NCBI GenBank assembly: GCA_034437275.1
Contig: DAOTUD010000095.1
Span: 1 to 30,916, forward strand
Length of the DNA: 30,916 bases
Reading direction: 5' to 3'
Source: TC-15 sp034437275
GTDB lineage: Bacteria > Chloroflexota > Anaerolineae > Aggregatilineales > Aggregatilineaceae
Both the position numbers and the translations under genes were made by a program. The notes under the pieces were generated by a model. That model was not told the DNA's origin. It saw only the letters and a list, made by a program, of their open reading frames with translations, and did not search any database. This document shows positions 1 to 7,552 of this stretch, in pieces; position 1 is the first letter of the stretch, and each line of letters starts with the position of its first letter.

Positions 1-1
1 C

Positions 2-148
2 GAAGTGGGGATCATCGACCCGGCCAAGGTGACCAAGGGCGCGTTGGAGAACGCGGCCAGCATCGCCGGCATGATCCTGACCACCGAAGCGCTGATCACC
101 GATATTCCGGAAAAAGAACCGCCGATGCCACCCATGCCGGAATACTAA
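2..148 (+). CDS. groL: Chaperonin GroEL, C-terminal end (partial)
   Basis: The reading frame is open from the window edge to TAA at 146-148 and encodes the last 48 residues of a GroEL subunit. The stretch EVGIIDPAKVTKGALENAAS, followed by AGMILTTEALITDIPEK, is the conserved end of the equatorial domain of the 60-kDa chaperonin, the ATP-driven folding chamber of the cytoplasm. The tail ends PMPPMPEY and lacks the Gly-Gly-Met repeats of the E. coli protein, so the disordered cavity tail is short and Met/Pro-rich. The start, and whether groES precedes it, lie outside the window. Identification is near certain for such a conserved motif. Which paralogue it is cannot be told from the fragment. Confidence 0.95.
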   Translation, partial: EVGIIDPAKVTKGALENAASIAGMILTTEALITDIPEKEPPMPPMPEY

Positions 149-167
149 ACAGGCAGCATCTGCGAAC

Positions 168-208
168 AAAAAACAGCGGCCCTGCCGGTCATGGTGTGGG
201 CCGCTGTT
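168..208 (-). terminator. Intrinsic terminator of the response-regulator gene
   Basis: A perfect 10-bp inverted repeat (AACAGCGGCC at 172-181, GGCCGCTGTT at 199-208) has a 17-nt loop. Read on the minus strand, the stem is followed by six T (A-run at 168-173), the normal arrangement for a Rho-independent terminator of the gene ending at 212. On the plus strand no T-run follows, so it is a poor terminator for groL, although the stem could still slow polymerase. Confidence 0.8.
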
Positions 209-211
209 GGC

Positions 212-940
212 TTAGCTCGATGACTCTGGTTCTTTGTCTTTCTTCTTTTTACTCACCCGTTTGGACTTCGATTTTTTCTTTGGAGCACACATAAAACGAT
301 AGCCCACGCCGCGCTTGGTTACGATGTACTGGGGTTTGCGCGGGTCCGGCTCGATGATCTTGCGCAGCCAGCGAATATGCACATCCAGGGTGCGCGTGTC
401 GCCCACATAGTCGGTCTTCCAAACCTTTTTCATGATTTCTTTGCGGTCCAGGGTTTGGTTTGGATGCTGCATGAAGAACTGCATCAGCGCGGTCAGCTTG
501 GGCGTCAGCTTTTTCTCCTCAGAGCGGATAGTGAGGGTTTGTTGCTCTGCGTTGAGCATGAATGATCCCAACTGCAGCCGCTCGCTTTCGGCTTTGGCCT
601 CGATGAAGCGCTCAATGCGGTTGATCAATTTGCGCGAGGTAAACGGCGGATAGAGCAGGATATCGGCGTCGGTATCGCCCTTCTTCTTGTTGACAGGCCG
701 GATGTGGATAATCGGCATTTCCTGGAACGCTTGCCGCAGCCAGCTACAGATGCGGTTGCCAGAGGTGCGCAGCGAAGCGGCATCCAACACGATCACATCC
801 GGGGTTGCTTCATGAGCTTTTGACAAGCCTTCGCGCCCCGAATATGCTACTTGCAGCTCATATTTACGCCGGAGTGCTTCAGAGAAGGTAGCCCCGTTGT
901 TGCGTTTGTTTTCAATGAGCAGAACTTTGGTCACATCCAT
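212..940 (-). CDS. OmpR/PhoB-type response regulator with degenerate receiver
   Basis: A 242-aa two-domain regulator. Residues 4-115 form a receiver-like domain with the phospho-acceptor position kept (Asp53 in VIVLDAAS). The usual acidic pair is reduced to Glu10-Asn11, the conserved Thr/Ser of strand 4 is His79, and the conserved Lys of strand 5 is Tyr97 (LLYPP). Residues 124-218 form a winged-helix DNA-binding domain, with recognition-helix region RTLDVHIRWLRK at 183-194 and wing GVGYRF. A Lys/Arg/Ser-rich tail (about 220-240) follows, which could add non-specific DNA contact. No histidine kinase gene is adjacent. Loss of the switch Lys suggests it may not be controlled by ordinary phosphorylation; that is inference from the family. 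GAGGA at 945-949 lies only 4 nt before the ATG, and a good promoter lies at 987-1014. The output domain is certain; target and signal are unknown. Confidence 0.9.
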   Translation of the reverse strand: MDVTKVLLIENKRNNGATFSEALRRKYELQVAYSGREGLSKAHEATPDVIVLDAASLRTSGNRICSWLRQAFQEMPIIHIRPVNKKKGDTDADILLYPPFTSRKLINRIERFIEAKAESERLQLGSFMLNAEQQTLTIRSEEKKLTPKLTALMQFFMQHPNQTLDRKEIMKKVWKTDYVGDTRTLDVHIRWLRKIIEPDPRKPQYIVTKRGVGYRFMCAPKKKSKSKRVSKKKKDKEPESSS

Positions 941-986
941 GTGATCCTCAAGAAGAACGCCGACTCAGCCAAGTGAGGGTATTGTG

Positions 987-1014
987 ATTATAATCCGCTG
1001 CTTTAAGCTGGCAA
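987..1014 (-). promoter_or_regulatory. Sigma-70-type promoter for the response regulator
   Basis: On the minus strand a TTGCCA -35 box (1009-1014) is separated by 16 nt from a perfect TATAAT -10 box (987-992). The start site would be near 980, giving a leader of about 40 nt before the ATG at 940. The -10 lies in the self-complementary ATTATAAT (987-994), so it also reads TATAAT on the plus strand, but no plus -35 is evident. Confidence 0.65.
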
Positions 1015-1095
1015 CTTACCGGGATTCTGTCTTGTCCAGAGCGGCGTGCACCGGTGTGCAGCAGGAGGTGCTATAACCGCCATATCTGGGTTGTG

Positions 1096-1114
1096 ATAGG
1101 GGTCCCGCCCCTAT
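1096..1114. repeat. Palindrome ATAGGGG-N5-CCCCTAT between possible promoter boxes
   Basis: A perfect 7-bp inverted repeat with a 5-nt spacer. A TTGTGA (1091-1096) and a TATATG (1114-1119) lie 17 nt apart around it on the plus strand, so the palindrome would sit exactly between a weak -35 and -10, a typical repressor position. If that promoter is used, the aldolase mRNA would have a leader of about 200 nt. The geometry is seen in the sequence; the function is inference. Confidence 0.4.
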
Positions 1115-1203
1115 ATATGGGGGTAAGGACAGCCTGGCAAGTTGGGGTACCGTATTTTAGCATGTTACCGTCTGGACTCGGCAAGGCCGTTTTACCCACA
1201 TTT

Positions 1204-1223
1204 ATCCCACCGTATTGTGGGAT
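1204..1223. repeat. Palindrome ATCCCAC-N6-GTGGGAT
   Basis: A perfect 7-bp inverted repeat with a 6-nt spacer, 100 nt upstream of the aldolase start. It has no following T-run, so it is not an obvious terminator. It could be an operator or an RNA hairpin in the leader. Confidence 0.4.
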
Positions 1224-1324
1224 ATCAAGTTGTTCCGTCGGCAAGAGGAGCGAAAAGCGCACAGCTAGTGCATAATTATATACTGAAAACTGTACCATAT
1301 AGATGAAAATAGGCTGGAGAAACT

Positions 1325-1960
1325 ATGGGGATTTACTTAGATTCTGCCAATCCTGACGATGCAAAGCGTGCCCAGGAATTAGTGTTCGTTGAGGGCATCA
1401 CAACGAATCCAAAGCTTATCGCCCAGACTGGACGTCCGGGGCTGGAGGTGCTCAGCGAACTGGCCGACATCTTCGATGGGCACATTTTCTACCAGGTCAC
1501 TGCCGGCACCGTCGAAGCGCGCACCGACGAAGCCTGGCAGGCCTACAAGATTCGCCCGGACAAGGTGATCATCAAGGTGCCGGCCACAACCGAAAACCTG
1601 GCGATGGTCTCGCGGCTGGTGCCGGCGGGGATCGAATGCGCCATGACCGCCGCCTACAGCCCGGTCCAGGCGTATCTGGCGGCCCAGGTGCGCGCCAGCT
1701 TCGTGATTCCCTACGTCAACCGCATGGTGCGCCAGTTGGGGGACGCGGATACAGTCTTTGCCACTATGCGCGACATGGTGCGCATGACGGCAGACTCCCA
1801 GACGCATGTGCTGGCTGCTAGCTTTAAGTCGGTCGATGAGGTAACAGCGACGATTCTGGCCGGCGTCAAGCACCTGACACTGCCGTTTGAACTGATCCAG
1901 GCCATGGGCGAACACGAGTTGTCGCAGCAAGCGATCGACGACTTCGCTCGCTATGTGTAA
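1325..1960 (+). CDS. fsa: Fructose-6-phosphate aldolase (small transaldolase family)
   Basis: A 211-aa class I aldolase of the short transaldolase family, a cytoplasmic TIM barrel. Visible active-site positions are Asp6 (LDSAN), Asn28 (GITTNPK), Schiff-base Lys84 (VIIKVPAT) and the VLAASFKS segment near the C-terminus. Two positions that separate true fructose-6-phosphate aldolases from transaldolases point to the aldolase: Gln57 (FYQVTA, Glu in transaldolases) and Tyr130 (IPYVNRM, Phe in transaldolases). The expected reaction is reversible cleavage of fructose 6-phosphate to dihydroxyacetone and glyceraldehyde 3-phosphate. Length fits the family (about 215-220). ATG 1325 is preceded by GGAG at 1316-1319. 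The M20 peptidase gene follows 10 nt after the stop, so the two are probably co-transcribed, without an obvious metabolic link. Many databases would label this 'probable transaldolase'. Confidence 0.9.
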   Translation: MGIYLDSANPDDAKRAQELVFVEGITTNPKLIAQTGRPGLEVLSELADIFDGHIFYQVTAGTVEARTDEAWQAYKIRPDKVIIKVPATTENLAMVSRLVPAGIECAMTAAYSPVQAYLAAQVRASFVIPYVNRMVRQLGDADTVFATMRDMVRMTADSQTHVLAASFKSVDEVTATILAGVKHLTLPFELIQAMGEHELSQQAIDDFARYV

Positions 1961-1970
1961 GGATGCCTTG

Positions 1971-3170
1971 ATGACCGATGTGTACCATGCGATCCGGGCG
2001 CTGAGTGAGTCGCCCCTGCTGCAAACCATACGCCGGGAATTGGATACCGAGCGCCTGCTGCAAGATGCGGTCGCGGTACAGCAGATTCCGGCCCCCACAT
2101 TTGACGAAGCCCAACGCGCGACGTTTGTCGAAGCACGTTTGCAACGCTATCCATTACAGGACATTACGACCGACACGCTGCATAATGTGTATGCGCGCTG
2201 GCCCGGCGAGGATGCGTCGCAGCCTGCACTGCTGGTGTCGGCGCATCTGGATACGGTCTTTCCCGCAGCGACCGATCTGGCCGTGACGCGCGACGCGGGC
2301 CGGATGGTTGGCCCCGGCCTGGGCGACAACAGCCTGGGCGTGGCGGGGCTGCTGGCGCTGCTGGATGTGTTCCAACAGTATGAGCTGCGTCCGCCGGTCG
2401 ATATCTGGTTTGTGGCCAACAGCCGCGAGGAAGGGCTGGGCGATCTCGGCGGGATGCGGGCGGTGTGGGAGCGTTTAGGTGATCGGCTGGGGGCGGCGAT
2501 TGTGCTGGAGGGGATGGCGCTGGGCCATATCTACCACGCCGGGATCGCGGTGCGCCGCCTGCATATCACCTGTACGGCCCCCGGCGGCCATAGCTGGCTG
2601 AATTTCGGCCAGCCGAGCGCGATTCATGCCCTGGTCGAACTCGGCGCGCGGATCACGGCGCTGGATGTGCCTTCCGATCCGCGCACGACGTACAACATCG
2701 GGCTGATCAACGGAGGACGGTCGATTAACAGCATTGCGACTCAGGCCGAGCTTTACCTGGACCTGCGCTCCGAAGCCACACACACGCTCGCAGCGTTGGA
2801 GCAGCAGGTGCGGGATGCGGTCGCGGTGGTCAAGCGCCCCCGGTTGTCCTGGGCGGTCGAGGTGGTGGGTGACCGGCCCGCCGGACGGATTCCGGTGGAG
2901 CATCCGCTGGTCCAACTGGCCACGCACGCCTTGGCGACGATCCCCCGCCCGGCCCTGCACAAAAGCGGCAGCACCGATGCGAATGTGCTGCTGGCTGCCG
3001 GGCTGCCGGCGGTGACGGTCGGCATCACCGAGGGGGCTAACGCGCACCGCACGGACGAGTATGTCGAGTTGGGGCCGCTGGCAGATGGGCTGTGGCATGT
3101 CCTGCTGCTGGTGCTGTCCGCTGCCGAACAATTGCCTGGCTGGACCGCGCATGGTGATGCCAAACCATAA
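1971..3170 (+). CDS. M20-family metallopeptidase / amidohydrolase
   Basis: A 399-aa cytoplasmic di-zinc hydrolase. Motifs in order: SAHLDTVFP (zinc ligand His92, catalytic Asp94), GPGLGDNS (bridging Asp119), NSREEGLGD (catalytic Glu153, ligand Glu154), a GGHSW segment opening the dimerisation domain, and a C-terminal GANAHRTDEYVE holding the last His ligand. All metal ligands expected for peptidase T, CPG2 and ArgE-like enzymes are present, so it should be active on a small peptide or N-acyl amino acid. The exact substrate cannot be read from the sequence. I chose ATG 1971 because AAGGA (1959-1963) lies 7 nt upstream. The upstream ATG at 1953 overlaps the aldolase gene and has no such site. 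The next gene has its own promoter, so this pair appears to be a separate transcription unit. Confidence 0.88.
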   Translation: MTDVYHAIRALSESPLLQTIRRELDTERLLQDAVAVQQIPAPTFDEAQRATFVEARLQRYPLQDITTDTLHNVYARWPGEDASQPALLVSAHLDTVFPAATDLAVTRDAGRMVGPGLGDNSLGVAGLLALLDVFQQYELRPPVDIWFVANSREEGLGDLGGMRAVWERLGDRLGAAIVLEGMALGHIYHAGIAVRRLHITCTAPGGHSWLNFGQPSAIHALVELGARITALDVPSDPRTTYNIGLINGGRSINSIATQAELYLDLRSEATHTLAALEQQVRDAVAVVKRPRLSWAVEVVGDRPAGRIPVEHPLVQLATHALATIPRPALHKSGSTDANVLLAAGLPAVTVGITEGANAHRTDEYVELGPLADGLWHVLLLVLSAAEQLPGWTAHGDAKP

Positions 3171-3191
3171 TGTGAAAAGCGCGCAAGTTTT

Positions 3192-3221
3192 TTGGTATTC
3201 CGTCCTCTAGCTGCGTACAAT
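3192..3221 (+). promoter_or_regulatory. Promoter of the atypical-kinase operon
   Basis: TTGGTA (3192-3197), 18 nt, TACAAT (3216-3221) forms a reasonable sigma-70-type promoter just after the M20 stop. A start near 3228 gives a ~30-nt leader with AGGAG at 3249-3253, 6 nt before ATG 3260. It would drive the three genes up to 11133. Confidence 0.6.
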
Positions 3222-3259
3222 AGGGGGCGCTGCGTCATGTCGGTATTTAGGAGTATTGT

Positions 3260-6200
3260 ATGTCTTCAGGTCGCCGCACGGAGAGCTTATTCGATAACCG
3301 GTATCGCTGTGACTATATTTATCCACGCGGACGGTCCGGCGAAACGCTCCATGCTTATGATACCCAGGATGACAACCGCCCGGTGGTGATCAAGCGTCCG
3401 GCATCTCAGGACGCGCCGCCCATGCGCGCCGGGCAGGAGGTAAGCATCCGTAACGAAAAGCAGGCGTTGGAACGCCTGGCGGGGCATCCTGTGCTCACCG
3501 AACTGCGCGGCAGCGGTACGTTCCGGGTGGGAGGGCACACCCACGAGTACATCGTGATGGACCTGGCAGAAGGTCAGATCGTCGAGGACATGGTGCTGGA
3601 ACTGGCCGAGCATGGCGAGTACCTGCCCGAACTCGAAGCGCTGGTCATCATGGACCATCTGCTCGACCTGCTGGCGGCGGCCCACGACAAGCAGATTCTC
3701 TATAACGATGTCGACGCCAAGCATTTGTTCTGGAACCGGGAAACGTACCAGTTGAAGGTCATCGACTGGGGGAACGCCGTATTCACCGACGAACCAGGGG
3801 CGCTGCCGACCGCCACGCGCGGCTCCGACATCTACCAGTGCGGCGAGTTGTTGTACTTCATCCTGACCGGCGGTAACCGGCTGCTGACCGAGACATCCGA
3901 CGACCAGGAGACCTTTTTCGTCAACTTCGGCCCGGATGCCGAACGCATCCCGGCCCGGCTGCAAGCCATCCTGACGCGCGCCGTGCACCACGATCCCCGG
4001 CGGCGCTACGGCACGATCAACGAACTGCGGCAGGCATTGGCGGAGTATCGCCAGCCGCTTGAAAGAGAGCGCAATGAGATCGTGGGGCGCGTGCGGCGAC
4101 GGGTGCGCAGCACGGCCAGCCAGGAAGAACTCGCCGACCTGGCCGCGATACTGGACGAAGCATTGGTCATGGACCCTGGTTATCCTGAGGCCGCCAAGCT
4201 CCAGCGCGAGATCGACTCGTACTTGCAGCAAATCGAGGTGCAGGCCGACCTGGATGCGATCCGCATTTATCTGGAGAGTGGCAACTGGCCGCGCGCGCTG
4301 TCCCTGCTCAACGATCTGCTGCCCAAAGCCGGTCCAGCCAACGAGGCCCTGATCCGGTTCTTGATCGAAGCGGCGAGCACGCTGGAAGATATGCAAGTTT
4401 CCCCGCCTCCGGACGGGTTTATGCCGGCGCTCGATTTGCTGTTCGAGGGGCAGCATGTGGCGGCAGGCCAGACGCTGCTCACCACAGCGGAGGCGCGCAG
4501 TAAAGCCCGGCGTGCGCAGTGGCTGCTGGCTGAGCAGTTGGCGACCCTGGTGCCCGAAGTCACGCTGCTGCGCCCGCATCTGGTGCGCTTGCGGCGCGAC
4601 CTGGAAAGTGAAGCGGATTCCCTGACCGAACAACTCGACGCGGTGCAGGAGCAGTTGGACGGGCCGCCGCTGTCCGGCCTGACCGGGCTGCAAGTGATCT
4701 ACCAGCAGGTTGCTTCGATGCTCAATCGCCTGGAGGAGATGCTCGAAACGACCGCCAGCCTGCGCCCGGCGCATGAGCAAGAAGCCACGCTAGCGGCGGC
4801 GATTCGCGCCCAATACGCGGCCCAGGCCGTCGCTCAAAAACTCGACATGGTCGGGCAGCATGTCTACAGCGATCCCTCGCACGCCGGGGACCTGCTGCAC
4901 GAGGCTTCGGCCATTGACCCGACCGCGCCGCACTTCGACCTGCTGCATGATTACTTCGACGAAGTGCATCAGGCGGTGCTGGCGGTGGGGCAGTTCAAAC
5001 CGCGCAGCGATGGTGCGAATCTGGCGGAATGGTTCGTGGATGTGCAGGACTTCTTGCAGCCCTATCTGCACGATCTGGCCGATGAGAAGCTGCACGCCGC
5101 GGCGCAAGCCGTCCAGCACGCGGGCGAAAACTGGATCACGATCATGAACTACCTGGCGTTAGGCCGCCGCGAGCCAACCAGCGACCTGCTGCGCCGCACG
5201 GCGGACATGATCCGGCCCTTTAACGAATCGCTGGCGGCGTGGTTCGGGACGCTGGCGACGAATCTGGCCGATGCGCCGTTTGTCGAACGCTACAGCCCGC
5301 GTGAAGCCCTGGCCGATGCGCTGATCGACGGCTGGAAAGCCTGGGATCGTGGCCAAAGCGCCAACGCCATCGAGCAGGGCAAGCGTGCCCACCAGCACGC
5401 CACGACCGACGGTGAACGCCTCGCCGCCAGTCGCTTGCAGCGCCTGGGCGAACTGCTGGAGGAATGGCTGACGGCGGGCGGCCCGTATGATGTTGAGCGC
5501 AGTGACCAGGCGGAAACCGAGGCGCTGGCGATTCTGCTGGCCGAGGAGGAGCAGGAGCGCCAGACGTTCGCCCAACAGATGCCCAATACGGCGACCTACT
5601 TACGCGCGATGAGCCGGGGCATTGTCGCCTACATGCGGGAGAGCAGCAGCGCCGGCTGGCGGGCGCTGTTCATGCATTATGTGCTGCGCGGCATCCTCGC
5701 GCTGCTGGACGGCGAACTTGACGAGGCCGAATTCTGGCGTGATGTCGCGGCCAAAGCCTTCGACGACGCCTCGGTCCATCCGGCTTATAAGAAGCTGGAC
5801 CACACGCTGACTGCCCGCCGCCTGGTGCTCACCGCCGAGCAGGCGCTCAACAACGTGTCCGATCCGGAAGACCTGGACGCGGTGCGCCAGGCGTTGAACG
5901 CGCCGTTGGCGGGGGAAGTGCTGTCCGGGGTGCAGCAGGCCGTGCAGACCATCCAGGACGCTTTGCAGAGCTGGTCCGATGGGGACTTCCAGACGGCTGT
6001 GCAGTCGCTCAACATGGCGACAGACAACATCCGAACGGCGGCGCAGGTCGCCGATTTGCGGATTGATTCGTTCCGCGCGTGGCTCGCCGAGCTGCGGGAT
6101 ACCGCCGAGGAACTGCGACAGGCCCGGCTGACGCTGGAGCAGGGCGCGCTCTCGACCAGCGACGATCCCGATCCCGCGATGGGCGAGGCGCACAAGCAGA

Positions 6201-7540
6201 TTGTGACGCTCACACTGGAGAAGCTGGGGCCGGACTATGCGCACCAGGTCCGCCAGTGGGACGATATGTACGAGGCGATGCTGGAAACGTATGTCTCGCA
6301 GCGTTATACCCGGCGCGAAAAGCTCGCTGCATTCAGCCGGCATTTTTCCTCGTTGTTCATCACCAAGCACCCGCTGTATCCGCGTTTTCGCCACTGGGAG
6401 AGCGTGATCGAGCAATTGCCGGTCGATACTGCCGAAGATGATGTGATCGATATCGAATCCCAGGGCGGTGAGCACCAGGTAACCTACGTGGAGGAAGACA
6501 AGACGTTTGAGCCGGAAGCCGAGGCCGAACCGGTCATCGAAGATGAACTGCCCTGGAACTGGATCATCCCGCTGGCGTTATTGCTGCTGGTGGCGGCGGT
6601 GGCGTTTGGCGTGTGGCGGATTGCGGCCAACAGCGGCGAGAACGGCGACAATCCCGGCAGTTCCGGCAGCCCGGGCAACCCCGCCTCAGCAGTGGAAGCC
6701 ACGCCCAGCGCGCGCGCATCCGGGGCCAGCGGCGTGCCCGCCGGTGACAAGACGCTGGCCCCGTTGACGCCCACCGCCGAACCGGCCACGTCCACCCCGG
6801 TGCCGCCTACCGCGACCGCTGTGCCCCCCACGCCATCACCGGTTCCCACGACGGCGGTCCCGCTGCCCACCACTGCCGTCCCGACTCCAGCGGTCACGGC
6901 GACGGTCGCTGCACCGGCGACGCCGGTCCCCGCCGCGCCCCCTGATCTGGTGGCAGAGGTGGCGGCGCTGCCTGCCGATCAGCGTGTGTGGCCCGCTGAC
7001 GCGCTTAGACGCGGCGATGGCGATGTCTGGGAAGTATCGACGGTTGACATTCCCGATAATACGCTTACGATCAAGCTTTCGCCGGCGATCCTCGACACGC
7101 TGCTCGAACCGGGGGCGGCCAGCGCCTTTATGCGGGCTGATGCGACTATGACGCTGGTCGATGGCCAGGCGGCGCTGGATGCCGGGGATGTCGCGTTTGG
7201 GCTGGGGGCCGAAAACACCAACGGGCAGCAGGTGATCGGGCAGGTGCAGTTTGTGGATCGCAGCCTGGTGGAACTGGGCATGAACCGCAACGGCAACTTC
7301 CGCGCCCGGACCGAGCTGCCGCTGCCAGACCCGCAGATCAGGCTGTCGGTGCGTCGCGTCGGCTCGGCGGTGTTGGGCTTTTACGTCAACGACCAACTGC
7401 TGGCCGAGTCGGTGACGATCCGCTTTCCGCGAGGCGAACCGTTGACGCTGGTGCTACTGGTCACTGGGCAGGATGTTGTGGTGGAAATCAGCGAATTTGA
7501 CATCGTGTATGATATTGATTCGGGCAGCGAACTGCCATAA
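3260..7540 (+). CDS. Membrane-anchored atypical Ser/Thr-kinase-like protein with helical region and surface beta domain
   Basis: A 1426-aa protein. Residues ~12-270 are kinase-like: Lys45 (VVIKRP), Glu66 in the C-helix position, catalytic-loop Asp150 in YNDVDAKHLFW, and DWG (169-171) for DFG. The HRD His is Tyr148, the Lys two residues after Asp150 is Asp152, and the metal-binding Asn is His155. No APE motif is obvious. Residues ~275-1090 are almost wholly helical, with TPR-like or coiled-coil character and many Ala/Leu/Glu pairs. One membrane segment lies at ~1098-1122 (WNWIIPLALLLL...), followed by a Pro/Thr/Ala-rich stalk (~1130-1230). The ~190-residue C-terminal domain is beta-rich, perhaps a lectin/jelly-roll fold (uncertain). 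Topology should put the kinase inside and the C-domain outside. AGGAG lies 6 nt before the ATG, and the next gene starts 12 nt after the stop. It may be an active kinase with unusual chemistry or a pseudokinase; sequence alone cannot decide. Confidence 0.75.
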   Translation: MSSGRRTESLFDNRYRCDYIYPRGRSGETLHAYDTQDDNRPVVIKRPASQDAPPMRAGQEVSIRNEKQALERLAGHPVLTELRGSGTFRVGGHTHEYIVMDLAEGQIVEDMVLELAEHGEYLPELEALVIMDHLLDLLAAAHDKQILYNDVDAKHLFWNRETYQLKVIDWGNAVFTDEPGALPTATRGSDIYQCGELLYFILTGGNRLLTETSDDQETFFVNFGPDAERIPARLQAILTRAVHHDPRRRYGTINELRQALAEYRQPLERERNEIVGRVRRRVRSTASQEELADLAAILDEALVMDPGYPEAAKLQREIDSYLQQIEVQADLDAIRIYLESGNWPRALSLLNDLLPKAGPANEALIRFLIEAASTLEDMQVSPPPDGFMPALDLLFEGQHVAAGQTLLTTAEARSKARRAQWLLAEQLATLVPEVTLLRPHLVRLRRDLESEADSLTEQLDAVQEQLDGPPLSGLTGLQVIYQQVASMLNRLEEMLETTASLRPAHEQEATLAAAIRAQYAAQAVAQKLDMVGQHVYSDPSHAGDLLHEASAIDPTAPHFDLLHDYFDEVHQAVLAVGQFKPRSDGANLAEWFVDVQDFLQPYLHDLADEKLHAAAQAVQHAGENWITIMNYLALGRREPTSDLLRRTADMIRPFNESLAAWFGTLATNLADAPFVERYSPREALADALIDGWKAWDRGQSANAIEQGKRAHQHATTDGERLAASRLQRLGELLEEWLTAGGPYDVERSDQAETEALAILLAEEEQERQTFAQQMPNTATYLRAMSRGIVAYMRESSSAGWRALFMHYVLRGILALLDGELDEAEFWRDVAAKAFDDASVHPAYKKLDHTLTARRLVLTAEQALNNVSDPEDLDAVRQALNAPLAGEVLSGVQQAVQTIQDALQSWSDGDFQTAVQSLNMATDNIRTAAQVADLRIDSFRAWLAELRDTAEELRQARLTLEQGALSTSDDPDPAMGEAHKQIVTLTLEKLGPDYAHQVRQWDDMYEAMLETYVSQRYTRREKLAAFSRHFSSLFITKHPLYPRFRHWESVIEQLPVDTAEDDVIDIESQGGEHQVTYVEEDKTFEPEAEAEPVIEDELPWNWIIPLALLLLVAAVAFGVWRIAANSGENGDNPGSSGSPGNPASAVEATPSARASGASGVPAGDKTLAPLTPTAEPATSTPVPPTATAVPPTPSPVPTTAVPLPTTAVPTPAVTATVAAPATPVPAAPPDLVAEVAALPADQRVWPADALRRGDGDVWEVSTVDIPDNTLTIKLSPAILDTLLEPGAASAFMRADATMTLVDGQAALDAGDVAFGLGAENTNGQQVIGQVQFVDRSLVELGMNRNGNFRARTELPLPDPQIRLSVRRVGSAVLGFYVNDQLLAESVTIRFPRGEPLTLVLLVTGQDVVVEISEFDIVYDIDSGSELP

Positions 7541-7552
7541 GAAAGGAAGACC

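Larger units (their letters stand above)
941..1324. other. Non-coding intergenic region between regulator and aldolase
   Basis: This 384-nt stretch separates two divergently transcribed genes. It holds the minus promoter at 987-1014, two 7-bp palindromes (1096-1114 and 1204-1223) and, near the aldolase gene, a possible -10 box TATACT at 1279-1284 with no recognisable -35. GGAG at 1316-1319 is the aldolase ribosome-binding site. Short open frames on both strands look random in composition and have no good ribosome-binding site, so I call no gene here. Confidence 0.6.

Noticed and set aside
1054..1298. Small overlapping frames (73 and 75 aa) on both strands upstream of the aldolase
   Set aside because: They have no ribosome site and random composition, and they cover the palindromes. 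More likely non-coding.
3171..3195. Possible terminator after the M20 gene (GCGCGC followed by T-run)
   Set aside because: The stem is too short and self-overlapping, and the T-run is part of the promoter region of the next operon.
3287..4780. 497-aa open frame opposite the kinase gene
   Set aside because: It overlaps the kinase domain with its recognisable motifs and has shadow-like composition and no ribosome-binding site.
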